DNA from: Amycolatopsis lexingtonensis
Lineage (GTDB): Bacteria > Actinomycetota > Actinomycetes > Mycobacteriales > Pseudonocardiaceae
Assembly: GCF_014873755.1 (NCBI RefSeq)
Contig: NZ_JADBEG010000001.1
Coordinates: 5,191,501-5,255,500, forward strand
Direction of reading: 5' to 3'
Length of the DNA: 64,000 bases
Position 1 is the stretch's first letter; each line of letters opens with the position of its first letter. The notes under the pieces were generated by a model. It was not told where the DNA came from and did no database searches. It saw only the letters and a list, made by a program, of their open reading frames with translations. Of the stretch, positions 1 through 8,259 are shown piece by piece. A program made the position numbers and the translations under genes.

Positions 1-503
1 AGGGCTTCGAACTCCAGCAGGTCGAGCTCGTTTTCCCCGGCGGAGAGGCGGTAGCCGCCCTTGTCGGTGGCGATCAGGTCCGCGGGCCGCAGCGCCCGCC
101 GCAGCCGGGCGACGTAGGTGTGGAGCAGGTCCAGGCACGACGGCGGCGGCTCGTCCCAGACGACGTCGACGAGGTCTTCGCGCCGGACGGTCCGGTTCGG
201 CTGCAGCGCCAGCAGTGCCAGGATGAGGCGCTGCTTTTCCGCGCCGATCTCGACCGGCTCGGCGCCCCGCGACACCGTCAGCGGGCCCAGCACGCCGATC
301 CGCACCGGCTCGGGCGGGGCCTCCGCGAGTGCCTCCCGCAACCGCCGTTCGGTCTCCGGGCGCGGCCGCCGGACGCTGCCGAGCTCGGCGTTGCGCACCG
401 CGCGGAGGCTCAGCCCGGCGCGCTCGGCGAGCTGGGCCTGCGTGAGCCCGGTCAGCACGCGGCGCTCACGAAGCCATCCGGCGAACGACCGGCCTTCCTC
501 CAC
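1..503 (-). CDS. SARP-family transcriptional regulator with N-terminal XRE HTH, 3' end cut by window
   Basis: A pathway-specific transcription activator type (AfsR/DnrI/RedD family). The 167 visible residues begin with an XRE-type helix-turn-helix (about residues 6-60, with TQAQLAERAGLSLRAVRNAE), followed by the OmpR-like DNA-binding fold typical of SARPs (about 68-155, with RIGVLGPLTVSRG at its start and LHTYVARLRRAL as recognition helix). The BTAD domain and anything beyond it lie outside the window. The GTG start at 503 follows GGGAGAGGA at a good distance. XRE plus SARP fusions are known in actinomycetes, often as large regulators with NB-ARC and TPR parts, but that cannot be seen here. 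Its target is unknown. Confidence 0.85.
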   Translation of the reverse strand, partial: MEEGRSFAGWLRERRVLTGLTQAQLAERAGLSLRAVRNAELGSVRRPRPETERRLREALAEAPPEPVRIGVLGPLTVSRGAEPVEIGAEKQRLILALLALQPNRTVRREDLVDVVWDEPPPSCLDLLHTYVARLRRALRPADLIATDKGGYRLSAGENELDLLEFEA

Positions 504-655
504 AGGCGTCCTCTCCCGAGCGGAACGTACCGCTCAAGCATCACGATCGTGCCTCCCGAGCTGTACCACCGAACGGCGAAGATAACCGTTTCCGCAGGTA
601 CCGACCGTGACCACGGTGTGACGGCGCAGTACAGGCGCTCGTCCACCACGAGTTC

Positions 656-736
656 CTAGGCTTGCTCCCGTCCGGTGGTGACGAGGGGTTCGCGGAGCAG
701 CCGTCGCATGGGGTACGACGGCTGCACCCGGGCCAT
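656..736 (-). CDS. possible 26-aa coupled small ORF
   Basis: A 26-codon ORF whose ATG overlaps the stop of the hydrolase gene in a TGATG arrangement, so it could be made by translational coupling. The peptide starts MARVQPSYPM and is rich in Arg. Nothing else supports it: no domain, no separate ribosome site, and the composition is also what a random high-GC frame could give. It may be only the tail of the hydrolase transcript. Confidence 0.2.
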   Translation of the reverse strand: MARVQPSYPMRRLLREPLVTTGREQA

Positions 737-1464
737 CAGACGCCGAAGCGCTCCAGCAGGGCGCGCACGGCGGCTGGGTTCTCGACGTGGGCGTTGTGCC
801 CGAGGCCGGCGAGGGTGACCGCGTCCGGGTCCAGCGCGCGCAGCTGCTCCGGGCGGCTCATGGGGTCGTGCTCGCCCGCCGCCAGCACGACCGGGCACCG
901 CGCCGCGGCGAGCAGCGCCGGCATGTCCGGCGCGCCGACGCCGAACGCGGCCGGGTCCATCGCGAGGCGCCAACCTCCCTCGGTCTCGCGAAGCCCGGCC
1001 GGGTCCGCGGGCGCGATCCCGAGCAGCCCGGACACCTTGAGGTACGCCTGCTCGGCGTCCACCCGCGTCTCGAACACCCGCGACGGCTTGGCCGCGAAGC
1101 TCGCCGCGCGCCCGAGGTCGTCCTGGCTCCACTCGACCTTCACGCCGAGCGCCAGCACGCCCGCGACCTCGACGTCGTACTTCCCGGACGCCAGCTCCAG
1201 CGCCAGCACCCCGCCGAGCGAATGGCCGGCGACGACGTATGGGCCCTTCCCCGGCAGCGCACGGGCGACGGCGGCGGTGAGCGTCTCGAAGCTGTAGTGC
1301 GGCAGCGGCGAGGACGGGCCGTGACCGGGCAGGTCGGGCACCAGGACGCGGCGGGGCAGCGACGGGGCCAAGTGGGCCCACACGGCGCCGGTCGCGCCCA
1401 GGCCGTGCAGGAGGAGGACGGCCGGTTCGCCCTCGCCGCCGGTGCGCATGTTCAGGGTGTCCAT
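736..1464 (-). CDS. alpha/beta hydrolase
   Basis: A 242-aa soluble alpha/beta-hydrolase fold enzyme. The oxyanion-hole HG is at residues 20-21 (LLLHGLGATG), the nucleophile elbow GHSLGG places the catalytic Ser near 82, an acid follows in AAGEHDP near 200, and a His near 223-226 lies in GLGHNAHVENP. The substrate cannot be read from the sequence; the family includes esterases, lactonases and C-C hydrolases. It is divergent from the P450 gene with 47 bp between the two starts, so the two may share control. No signal peptide is seen. Confidence 0.85.
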   Translation of the reverse strand: MDTLNMRTGGEGEPAVLLLHGLGATGAVWAHLAPSLPRRVLVPDLPGHGPSSPLPHYSFETLTAAVARALPGKGPYVVAGHSLGGVLALELASGKYDVEVAGVLALGVKVEWSQDDLGRAASFAAKPSRVFETRVDAEQAYLKVSGLLGIAPADPAGLRETEGGWRLAMDPAAFGVGAPDMPALLAAARCPVVLAAGEHDPMSRPEQLRALDPDAVTLAGLGHNAHVENPAAVRALLERFGV

Positions 1465-1498
1465 TCCGGCAGCCTGCCAAATTGTCGGTGGGCGCGGC

Positions 1499-1504
1499 TA
1501 GGGT
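1499..1504 (+). promoter_or_regulatory. -10 element of a leaderless P450 transcript
   Basis: TAGGGT lies 7 nt before the GTG at 1512, and no Shine-Dalgarno sequence precedes that GTG. This spacing places transcription start at or next to the start codon, as in leaderless actinobacterial mRNAs. No convincing -35 was found. Confidence 0.5.
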
Positions 1505-1511
1505 CGGGCTC

Positions 1512-2765
1512 GTGACGATCACCGATCCGGACACCTACGTGCGAGGTGTCCCGTACGAGGAGCTGGCGCGGCTGCGGCGCGCCGGCCCGGTGGTGCGCGT
1601 CGACGACTTCTGGGCCGTGCTCGGGCACGCCGAGGTGCGGCAGGTCCTGCGTGACCCGGGAGTGTTCTCGTCGCAGCTCGGCGGGACCCAGATCCGCGAC
1701 GCGGCCGACCTCGCCTACGTGCGCCGGATGATGCTGAACATGGACCCGCCGGAGCACGGCAGGCTGCGCGGGCTGCTGACGAAGGCGTTCACCCCGCGGG
1801 CCGTCGCGAAGCTGACTTCGCAGATCGAGACGTGGGCGCGGGATCTCGTCGCTTCGGTCGCGGACCGGGGCGAGTGCGACTTCGCCGCAGTGGCCGCCGA
1901 TCTGCCGCTGATCACCCTGGCCGGGGTGTTCGGCGTGCCGGAGCGGGACCGGCGGCTGATGTACGACTGGAGCAACCGCGTGATCGGCTACCAGGACGCC
2001 GAATACGCGGTCAGCTCGACGGTTTCCGTCTCCGAGGTGAGCGACCTCGCGCGGGCCGCGCTCGCCGTCCGCCCATCGCCGGGGCCGGACGGCGCGATGC
2101 CGGATCCGCGGACGCGCGCGGGCATGCCGGACCTCTACGCGTACGCGAACGCGCTGGGCGAGTACAAGCGTTCGCACCCGGGTGACGACGTCATGAGCAA
2201 CCTGATGCGGCACGTCGGCGACGACGGCGGGCGCGTCTCGCTCGCCGAGTTCGAGAACCTGTTCTGGCTGTTTTCCGTGGCGGGCAACGAAACCCTGCGC
2301 AACGGGCTGCCGGGCGGGCTGCTCGCGCTGCTCTCGCACCCCGCGGAATACCGGCGGCTGCTGGCGGACCGGTCGCTGCTGCCGTCGGCGGTCGAGGAGA
2401 TGCTCCGGTGGTGGACGCCGGTGATGCACTTCCGGCGCACGGCCGCTGCTGACGTCCGACTGTCCGATGTGGACATCCGCGCCGGGGACAAGGTGGTGGT
2501 GTGGTTCTCTTCGGCCAACCGGGATCCCGCGGTGTTCCCTTCCCCGGACACCTTCGACGTCGGGCGCACGCCGAACGACCACCTCACCTTCGGCCACGGC
2601 CCGCACTTCTGCCTCGGCGCGCACCTGGCCCGGGTGCAGCTGCGGGCGATGTTCGGTGCGGTCTTGGACCAGCTGGGTTTCGTGGAGCTCGCCGGCGAGC
2701 CGGTCCGGCTGCGGTCCAACTTCCAGAACGGCCTCAAGTCGCTGCCGATCCGGTGGGGCCGCTGA
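1512..2765 (+). CDS. cytochrome P450
   Basis: A 417-aa bacterial class I P450 that uses ferredoxin electrons to mono-oxygenate a small molecule. Seen are MDPPEHGRLRGLL (C-helix region), the I-helix AGNET oxygen-activation motif, EEMLRW of the ExxR helix, and the heme loop FGHGPHFCLGAHLAR with the Cys ligand near residue 367. The overall pattern resembles the CYP124/125/142 type seen in steroid and fatty-acid oxidation, but the substrate is not proven. The GTG at 1512 is preferred over an in-frame TTG at 1482 because of the -10 hexamer 7 nt upstream. Its stop overlaps the next gene's ATG (TGATG), so the LysR gene is translationally coupled. No ferredoxin gene is adjacent. Confidence 0.92.
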   Translation: MTITDPDTYVRGVPYEELARLRRAGPVVRVDDFWAVLGHAEVRQVLRDPGVFSSQLGGTQIRDAADLAYVRRMMLNMDPPEHGRLRGLLTKAFTPRAVAKLTSQIETWARDLVASVADRGECDFAAVAADLPLITLAGVFGVPERDRRLMYDWSNRVIGYQDAEYAVSSTVSVSEVSDLARAALAVRPSPGPDGAMPDPRTRAGMPDLYAYANALGEYKRSHPGDDVMSNLMRHVGDDGGRVSLAEFENLFWLFSVAGNETLRNGLPGGLLALLSHPAEYRRLLADRSLLPSAVEEMLRWWTPVMHFRRTAAADVRLSDVDIRAGDKVVVWFSSANRDPAVFPSPDTFDVGRTPNDHLTFGHGPHFCLGAHLARVQLRAMFGAVLDQLGFVELAGEPVRLRSNFQNGLKSLPIRWGR

Positions 2766-3652
2766 TGGAGATCCGCGAGATGCGCGCGTTCGTCGCGGTG
2801 GCCGAAGCCGGGACGATGTCGAAGGCGGCGCGGCAGCTGCACATCAGCCAGCCCGCGCTGTCCCAGACGATCACGGCGCTGGAACGGCGGCTGGGTCTCC
2901 AGCTCCTGGTCCGCACGAGCACCGGCGTGCGGACCACCGACGCCGGGGCGACGTTGCTGGGCGAGGCCAGGGCGGTGCTGGCGCGGCACGAACAGGCCCT
3001 CGCCGCGCTGGCGCGCCACACGACGACGGACGTGCTGCGCGTCGGCGTCCCCCTGGAGCTGCCGCCGGAACTGCTGCCGTCGGCGCTGGCGCGGCTGGCG
3101 GCGGCGTTCCCGGAGACGCGGGTGCAGGCCCGGCACCTGTCGTCGGTGGCGCAGGTGGCGGCGCTGCGCGCGGGTGAACTGGACGTCGGGCTGGTGCGCG
3201 AGCGCCCGCCGGGGCCCGACCTGGACGCGGTGCTCGTGGTGGCGGAGGACGTCGGCGTCCTGCTGGCCGCGGACCTCGCGGAGAAGCTGGGTTCGCCGGT
3301 CCGGCTGGAGGACCTGGCCGGGCTGGAGTGGTTCGCGTTCGCCCGCGCGGGCAGCCCGGCGTGGTACGACGAGCTGGCGGCGATCCTGCGCAGCCACGGC
3401 CTCGACGTCGGCCCGGAGGTCCCGGAAGAGCAGCGGCTGATCGTCGAGCTGAAGATCCCGGCGGTCAACGCGGGCGGGGCGTACGCGTTCGCCCCGGCCG
3501 AGTGGCCGTACCCGCTGCCGGACACGGTGCGGTGGGTGCCGCTGGCGGGCAACCCGATCGTCCGGCGGACGTGGGCGGTCTGGCCTGCCGCGTCGCACCG
3601 GCGTGACGTCGCGGAGTTCGTCGCCGCGCTGGAGGACTATCGGGCGGACTGA
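2765..3652 (+). CDS. LysR-family transcriptional regulator
   Basis: A 295-aa LysR-type regulator. The N-terminal winged HTH is clear (MRAFVAVAEAGTMSKAARQLHISQPALSQTITALERRLG, residues 5-43), and the rest is a periplasmic-binding-like effector domain. It starts inside the stop of the P450 gene (TGATG), which suggests co-transcription. LysR regulators more often sit divergent from their target, so a same-strand coupled position is less usual. It may control its own operon or the following SDR gene. The effector is unknown. Confidence 0.9.
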   Translation: MEIREMRAFVAVAEAGTMSKAARQLHISQPALSQTITALERRLGLQLLVRTSTGVRTTDAGATLLGEARAVLARHEQALAALARHTTTDVLRVGVPLELPPELLPSALARLAAAFPETRVQARHLSSVAQVAALRAGELDVGLVRERPPGPDLDAVLVVAEDVGVLLAADLAEKLGSPVRLEDLAGLEWFAFARAGSPAWYDELAAILRSHGLDVGPEVPEEQRLIVELKIPAVNAGGAYAFAPAEWPYPLPDTVRWVPLAGNPIVRRTWAVWPAASHRRDVAEFVAALEDYRAD

Positions 3653-3756
3653 TCGCGGGCATAAGCGATGCCGAACGCCGGACCGGAAGTCCTGTCCGGG
3701 TCTCGCGCTTGAACCCTCCGACCGGGAGACACCCGGGTCTTCGGAGGAGTTGAACG

Positions 3757-4515
3757 ATGAGTGCAGATCTGTCCGCGTCTCTGTCCGGGTCGACGGCGCT
3801 GGTGACCGGCGGGACGAGCGGCATCGGCCGCGCGACGGCGATCACGCTGGCCGGGCTCGGCGCCCACGTGGTCCTGTCCGGCCGGGACGCGGCGCGCGGT
3901 GCCGAGGTCGTGTCGGCCATCCGCGAGGCGGGCGGCAAGGCCGACTTCGTGGCGGCCGACCTGGCCGACGCGGCGTCGGCGCGCGCCCTCGCCGACCGGG
4001 CGCGGGAGGTGGGCGGTCACGTCGACGTGCTCGTGAACAACGCGGGCATCTTCCCGACCGGCCCGACGGCTTCGACGGCGGAAGCGGAGTACGACCGCGT
4101 CTACGCGATCAACGTGAAGGCGCCGTTCTACCTCGTGGCCGAGCTGGCCCCGGAGATGGCCGCCCGCGGCCGCGGCGCGATCGTCAACGTGTCCACCATG
4201 GTCGCGGCGCGCGGCATGACGGGCATGGCGCTGTACGGCTCGTCGAAGGCCGCGGTGGAACTGCTGACGAAGGCGTGGGCGGCGGAGTTCGGCCCATCCG
4301 GCGTCCGCGTCAACGCGGTCAGCCCGGGCCCGACCCGCACCGAAGGCACCGCCGCGTTCGGCGACGGCCTGGACGAGCTGGCAGCCGCGGGCCCGGCGGG
4401 CCGGGTGGCGTCCCCGTCCGAGATCGCGGCGGCGATCGCATTCTTGGTAACGGACGACTCGAGCTTCATCCAGGGCGCAATCGTCCCGGTGGACGGCGGC
4501 CGGCTGGCGGTGTGA
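3757..4515 (+). CDS. short-chain dehydrogenase/reductase (SDR)
   Basis: A 252-aa classical SDR that moves hydride between NAD(P)H and a carbonyl or alcohol. The cofactor motif TGGTSGIG is at 17-24, NNAG at 94-97, catalytic Ser at 146 and YGSSK with Tyr160 and Lys164; the C-terminal PGPTRTE matches the family. The ATG follows GGAGGAG at an ideal distance. An Arg in VVLSGRDAARG after the second strand is compatible with NADP preference. It lies 104 bp after the LysR gene on the same strand. The substrate is unknown. Confidence 0.9.
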   Translation: MSADLSASLSGSTALVTGGTSGIGRATAITLAGLGAHVVLSGRDAARGAEVVSAIREAGGKADFVAADLADAASARALADRAREVGGHVDVLVNNAGIFPTGPTASTAEAEYDRVYAINVKAPFYLVAELAPEMAARGRGAIVNVSTMVAARGMTGMALYGSSKAAVELLTKAWAAEFGPSGVRVNAVSPGPTRTEGTAAFGDGLDELAAAGPAGRVASPSEIAAAIAFLVTDDSSFIQGAIVPVDGGRLAV

Positions 4516-4525
4516 GCCCCGCCCG

Positions 4526-4558
4526 GGACGGTGTCACCGCAGGAAGGTGACACCGTCC
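4526..4558. terminator. bidirectional terminator between convergent genes
   Basis: A perfect 13-bp stem (GGACGGTGTCACC with GGTGACACCGTCC) around a 7-nt loop lies 10 nt after the SDR stop. Most of the hairpin is inside the last codons of the nitrilase gene. It can end transcription from both sides. No U-tract is seen, as is common in high-GC actinobacteria. Confidence 0.65.
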
Positions 4559-5346
4559 TGGGGGCGCTCGTCCACCGTCAGCGAGAACACGTCCGGCCGC
4601 GCGTAATGCCCCGAAACATCAAGACTCTGCCGCGCCGCAACAATGTCCGCCAGGTCGATCTCCGCCGTGATCAGGCCCTCCGCGTCCCGCAGCGGCCCGG
4701 CCAGCACGTCGCCCAACGGTCCCACGATCACGCTCCCACCACGAAACGGATCCTCGCCCGAAGTCTCAAACGGACAAGCCGAAACAACGAAACACCGGCC
4801 CTCGTCCGCGATGTGCCGCATCGACGCCTGCCACACATCGCGGTCGTCCGCCGTCGGGGCGCACCAGATCTCCACGCCCTTCGCGTACATCGCCGCCCGG
4901 AACAACGGCATGTGGTTCTCCCAGCAGATCGCCGCGCCCGCCAAGCCCGCCGCCGTCGGGACCGCCGGGAGGGTCGAGCCGTCGCCGCGGCCCCAGGCCA
5001 GGCGCTCGCGGGCCGTCGGGACCAGCTTGCGGTGCTTGGCGACCAGGCCCAGCGCCGGGTCGAGGAACACCGCCGTGCTGTAGAGCGTCGAACCGGCGCG
5101 CTCGATCACGCCGGCCACCAGGGACGTGCCGGTCCGGGCCGCGAGGCCGGCCAGTGCCGAAACCTCCCGTCCGGGGACCGCCACCGACGCGGCGAAGTAG
5201 TCCACGAACGGTGCCCGGCCCGGGTAGCCGCCGAGGACGGCCTCCGGCAGGACCACCAGGTCGGCGCCGCGGAGCTCGTCCTCGAACGCCAGGATCCGCT
5301 CGACGGGAATCCCCGTCCCGAGCTGCAGGGCCCCGACGACCGTCAT
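4534..5346 (-). CDS. nitrilase/carbon-nitrogen hydrolase
   Basis: A 270-aa CN-hydrolase that would hydrolyse a nitrile or amide. The Glu-Lys-Cys triad is visible: Glu35 in VVLPEAVLGGYPG, Lys107 in KHRKLVPT, and Cys141 in GAAICWEN. WCAPTADDRDVWQASMRHIA resembles the aliphatic/aromatic nitrilase branch more than amidases. The ATG overlaps the stop of the upstream DUF1295 gene (ATGA), so it is the second gene of a coupled pair. The last codons form part of a transcription terminator. It is shorter than typical nitrilases (about 310-340 aa), mostly at the N-terminus. Confidence 0.85.
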   Translation of the reverse strand: MTVVGALQLGTGIPVERILAFEDELRGADLVVLPEAVLGGYPGRAPFVDYFAASVAVPGREVSALAGLAARTGTSLVAGVIERAGSTLYSTAVFLDPALGLVAKHRKLVPTARERLAWGRGDGSTLPAVPTAAGLAGAAICWENHMPLFRAAMYAKGVEIWCAPTADDRDVWQASMRHIADEGRCFVVSACPFETSGEDPFRGGSVIVGPLGDVLAGPLRDAEGLITAEIDLADIVAARQSLDVSGHYARPDVFSLTVDERPQDGVTFLR

Positions 5347-6122
5347 CCGCGGGACGGCCACGGGACCACCGCGGACGTCCGCCGCTGGTAGTCCGCGTAC
5401 TCCGGGTAGCGCGACTTCGTGATGCTCTCGGTGAACTTCGTCGACCCGACGAACAACAGCGTGAGCAGCACGGCGCCGAGCACCGTCCACTGCAGACCGC
5501 CGGCGACGATCCCGAACACCGCGATCACCCACCACTGCGCCTGCTCGAAGAAGAAGTTGGGGTGCCGCGAGTAGCGGAACAGCCCTTCCTGGAGGAACCG
5601 CGTCGGCGCGCGGCCCGCGTGCTTCTCGCGGTGGAACGCCCACTGCTGCTGGTCCGCCACCGTCTCACCCACCAGGAACGCCAGGAAGACCACCGCGACG
5701 ACGACGTCCGCCACCCCGAACGAGCCCTGGTTCTCCAGCGCCGTGTACGCGGGCAGTGTGATCAGCAGCAGGATCGCGTTCTGGTACAGCGAGATGAAGA
5801 AGAAGTTGAACACCTGGAACTGCCACGGCGCCATCCGTTCGCGCAGCACCGCCCACCGGTAGTCCTCGCCGCCCGGGGCGTAACCACCCTTCCGGGCGAA
5901 GTTGAACGTCAGCCGGATCCCCCACAGGGTGACCAGCGCGAACATCACGTTCAGCCGGGCGTCGGCGAACCCGGCGGCGCCGGCGAAGATCGCCAGGTAC
6001 GCGACCGGGACGATCGACCAGATCCGGTCCACCCAGGAGTACTCCCTGGTCAGCACCGACACCACCCAGGTGCCGAGCGTCACCCCGGCGAAGACGTACA
6101 GGCACACCCGCAGCGCGTCCAT
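5343..6122 (-). CDS. DUF1295 membrane reductase (steroid 5-alpha-reductase-like)
   Basis: A 259-aa polytopic membrane protein with about seven hydrophobic segments. The C-terminal part holds the 3-oxo-5-alpha-steroid 4-dehydrogenase/ICMT-like signature (GLFRYSRHPNFFFEQAQWW, then STKFTESITKSRYPEYADYQRRT), which forms the NADPH site in the family. Bacterial DUF1295 members are of unknown substrate. A TATTGT hexamer 6 nt before the ATG predicts a leaderless message. It is divergent from the EXPERA gene with only 30 bp between starts and coupled to the nitrilase downstream. Confidence 0.82.
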   Translation of the reverse strand: MDALRVCLYVFAGVTLGTWVVSVLTREYSWVDRIWSIVPVAYLAIFAGAAGFADARLNVMFALVTLWGIRLTFNFARKGGYAPGGEDYRWAVLRERMAPWQFQVFNFFFISLYQNAILLLITLPAYTALENQGSFGVADVVVAVVFLAFLVGETVADQQQWAFHREKHAGRAPTRFLQEGLFRYSRHPNFFFEQAQWWVIAVFGIVAGGLQWTVLGAVLLTLLFVGSTKFTESITKSRYPEYADYQRRTSAVVPWPSRG

Positions 6123-6128
6123 CCCCTC

Positions 6129-6134
6129 ACAATA
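6129..6134 (-). promoter_or_regulatory. -10 element for the DUF1295-nitrilase pair
   Basis: On the minus strand TATTGT ends 6 nt before the ATG at 6122, compatible with a leaderless transcript. It lies 5 bp from the opposite-facing -10 of the EXPERA gene. GAGGGG between it and the ATG could also act as a ribosome site if transcription starts further upstream. Confidence 0.4.
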
Positions 6135-6139
6135 GGACT

Positions 6140-6145
6140 TAAGAT
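6140..6145 (+). promoter_or_regulatory. -10 element for the EXPERA gene
   Basis: TAAGAT ends 7 nt before the ATG at 6153 and no Shine-Dalgarno sequence is present, predicting a leaderless message. It faces away from the minus-strand TATTGT. Confidence 0.45.
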
Positions 6146-6152
6146 CGGCGGC

Positions 6153-6644
6153 ATGAACCTGCCGCTGCGGGAACGGAAGATCGACGTCTTCTTCGCGGTG
6201 CTGTTCTCGGCCTTCACGGTGACGTCGCTGATCAGCGACCTGCTTCCGACCGTCGGCGTCGACTTCTCGAAGCCTTCGGGCAACTTCTTCGTGAACTCCA
6301 ACTACTGGTACGCCCACGACGCCGACCCGCTGTTCATGCACCCGCCGGACTGGATGCGGATCGTCACCGGGCTCTCGGCGTTCGTCTACATGCCGTTCTA
6401 CGTCGTGCTCGTCTTCGCGCTGGTGACCGGCAGGAACTGGATCCAGCTGCCCTCGGTGACCTACGCGACGATGATCGTCACGCTGACCGGGGTCGTCGTG
6501 TTCGGCGTCGAGTTCTTCGGCGACCCGGCCACGCGCACCGGCAACCCGGCGAAGTTCCTCGCCTTCAACCTGCCCTACGTCCTGGTGCCGCTCCTGCTGC
6601 TGGTCCGGATGCGCAAGCCACTCCCGTTCACCCGCCGTTTCTGA
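6153..6644 (+). CDS. EXPERA-domain (emopamil-binding/TMEM97-like) membrane protein
   Basis: A 163-aa protein with four predicted membrane helices (about 12-32, 62-85, 98-118, 136-155). The pattern YAHDADPLFMHPPDWMRIVTG followed by SAFVYMPFYVVLVFAL is typical of the EXPERA fold shared by sterol delta8-delta7 isomerase (EBP) and TMEM97. These are best known in eukaryotes; bacterial members are uncharacterised. Role is inferred only by fold: binding or isomerising a sterol-like lipid. It faces a steroid-reductase-like DUF1295 gene across a 30-bp divergent promoter region and lies 11 bp ahead of thrC on the same strand. Confidence 0.75.
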   Translation: MNLPLRERKIDVFFAVLFSAFTVTSLISDLLPTVGVDFSKPSGNFFVNSNYWYAHDADPLFMHPPDWMRIVTGLSAFVYMPFYVVLVFALVTGRNWIQLPSVTYATMIVTLTGVVVFGVEFFGDPATRTGNPAKFLAFNLPYVLVPLLLLVRMRKPLPFTRRF

Positions 6645-6655
6645 CCGGAGGCGCC

Positions 6656-7867
6656 GTGCCGTATTCGTTCCTCAGCCACCTCGACTGCTCCCGGACCGGC
6701 GAACGCTTCGACGCCGACGCCGTCCAGGGGCTTTCGCCGTCGGGCGCGCCGCTGCTCGCGCGGTACGACCTCGACGGGGTCCGCGAAGCCGTGACACCGA
6801 AGGAGATCGGCGGGCGCGAGCCGACGCTGTGGCGCTACCACGAGGTGCTGCCGGTGCGCTCGCCCGAGCACGTCGTGAGCCTCGGCGAAGGCATGACGCC
6901 GTTGCTGCGGCTCCCGCGCTACGGCCGCGAGCTGGGGCTGTCCCGGCTGTGGATGAAGGACGAGGGCCTGGTCCCGACCGGCACGTTCAAGGCGCGCGGC
7001 GCCGCGGTCGGCGTTTCGCGGGCGGTGGAGCTGGGCGTGCGCGGGATCGCGATGCCGACGAACGGCAACGCCGGCGCGGCGTGGGCGTTGTACGCGGCTC
7101 GCGCGGGGCTGACGAGCCTGATCGCGATGCCGGACGACGCGCCCGCGATCACCATGCGCGAGTGCGTCGCCGCCGGCGCCGAGCTGTACCGGGTGGACGG
7201 TCTCATCGGCGACGCGGGCAAGCTCGTCGCCGCGGCGGTCCCGCGGCGGCCCGGCGTGCAGGACGTTTCGACGCTGAAGGAGCCGTACCGCATCGAAGGC
7301 AAGAAGACGATGGGGTACGAGATCGCCGAGCAGTTCGGCTGGCGGCTGCCGGACGTCATCCTCTACCCCACCGGCGGCGGGGTGGGCATCATCGGGATCT
7401 ACAAGGCTCTGCTGGAAATGCGGGAGCTGGGCTGGGTCACCGGCGACCTGCCGAAGCTGGTCGCGGTGCAGGCCACCGGGTGCGCGCCGATCGTCGGCGC
7501 TTTCGCCCGCGGCGCCCGGGAAAGCGAGCCGTTCCCGGACGCGCGCACGGTCGCCTTCGGCATCACCGTGCCCAAGGCCATCGGTGACTTCCTGGTGCTC
7601 GACGCCGTTTACGCGACCGGCGGGACCGCAGTCGCCGTCACCGACGAGGAACTCCTTGCGGCGCAACGGGAACTCACCGAGCGCGAAGGCACCTTCGTCT
7701 GCCCGGAAGGCGGGGCGTGCTTCGCCGCGCTGCGGCACCTGCGCGAGTCCGGGTGGCTCGAAGGCGACGAAGACGTCGTCGTGCTCAACACCGGCGCCGG
7801 GATCAAGTACCCGGAGACGGTGCCGCTCGACGTCCCGCTGCTGGCGAAGACGGACTCGGTTCCTTAA
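6656..7867 (+). CDS. thrC: threonine synthase
   Basis: A 403-aa PLP-dependent enzyme converting O-phosphohomoserine to threonine. The PLP lysine is Lys112 in VPTGTFKARG, with the phosphate-binding PTGGGVGIIGIYKA loop near 240-253, and an N-terminal zinc-ribbon-like start (FLSHLDCSRTGE) as in the class-II-like threonine synthases. The GTG start follows GGAGG. It is not next to hom or thrB, so this may be a second copy or a relative acting on another hydroxyl-phosphate substrate. The 3' end overlaps the convergent ArsC-like gene through a shared TTAA. Confidence 0.85.
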   Translation: MPYSFLSHLDCSRTGERFDADAVQGLSPSGAPLLARYDLDGVREAVTPKEIGGREPTLWRYHEVLPVRSPEHVVSLGEGMTPLLRLPRYGRELGLSRLWMKDEGLVPTGTFKARGAAVGVSRAVELGVRGIAMPTNGNAGAAWALYAARAGLTSLIAMPDDAPAITMRECVAAGAELYRVDGLIGDAGKLVAAAVPRRPGVQDVSTLKEPYRIEGKKTMGYEIAEQFGWRLPDVILYPTGGGVGIIGIYKALLEMRELGWVTGDLPKLVAVQATGCAPIVGAFARGARESEPFPDARTVAFGITVPKAIGDFLVLDAVYATGGTAVAVTDEELLAAQRELTEREGTFVCPEGGACFAALRHLRESGWLEGDEDVVVLNTGAGIKYPETVPLDVPLLAKTDSVP

Positions 7868-8217
7868 AGGACCGAGCGGACCGTTTCGGGGTCGCGGGCG
7901 ACGACGGTGGTGCCGTCGTCGGCCGTGATGATCGGCCGCTGGATCAGCTTGGGGTGCTCGGCCAGCGCGTCGATCCAGCGGGACCGGTCGTCGGGCGTGC
8001 GGCCCCACGTCTTCAGGCCGAGTTCCTTCGCGATCGGCTCGGCCGTGCGCGCGATGTCCCACGGTTCGAGGCCGAGGCGCTCGAGCACCTCGGTCAGTTC
8101 CGCCGCCGTCGGCGGGTCGTCGAGGTAGCGGCGCACGGTGTACTCCGCGCCCGCTTCGTCCAGCATCGACACCGCGGACCGGCACTTCGAGCACGCCGGG
8201 TTGACCCAGATCTCCAC
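7864..8217 (-). CDS. ArsC/Spx-family thioredoxin-fold protein (arsenate reductase-like)
   Basis: A 117-aa thioredoxin-fold protein. VEIWVNPACSKCRSAV carries the family Cys in a CxxC form, and IQRPIITADDGTTVVAR carries the conserved RP and the late Arg of arsenate reductases (glutaredoxin-coupled type). The CSKC version is common in bacterial relatives whose arsenate activity is unproven. The GTG start is 7 nt after TAGGCT, predicting a leaderless message. It is divergent from the TetR gene. Confidence 0.8.
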   Translation of the reverse strand: MEIWVNPACSKCRSAVSMLDEAGAEYTVRRYLDDPPTAAELTEVLERLGLEPWDIARTAEPIAKELGLKTWGRTPDDRSRWIDALAEHPKLIQRPIITADDGTTVVARDPETVRSVL

Positions 8218-8224
8218 GGGCGGC

Positions 8225-8230
8225 AGCCTA
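8225..8230 (-). promoter_or_regulatory. -10 element of the ArsC-like gene
   Basis: TAGGCT on the minus strand ends 7 nt before the GTG at 8217; no ribosome-binding site lies between them. Confidence 0.5.
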
Positions 8231-8259
8231 CCGCGCTGGTTTTGGAGCAGCTGTTCTGT

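Noticed and set aside
656..1534. Long minus-strand frame over the hydrolase gene
   Set aside because: It is out of frame with the clear alpha/beta hydrolase and reads as Arg/Pro-rich shadow sequence.
2135..3598. Long antisense frame over P450 and LysR
   Set aside because: Arg- and Pro-rich antisense shadow with no domain; both plus-strand genes are unambiguous.
1512..4515. A secondary-metabolite gene cluster around the P450 and SDR
   Set aside because: No polyketide, peptide, terpene or RiPP core enzyme is present anywhere in the window.
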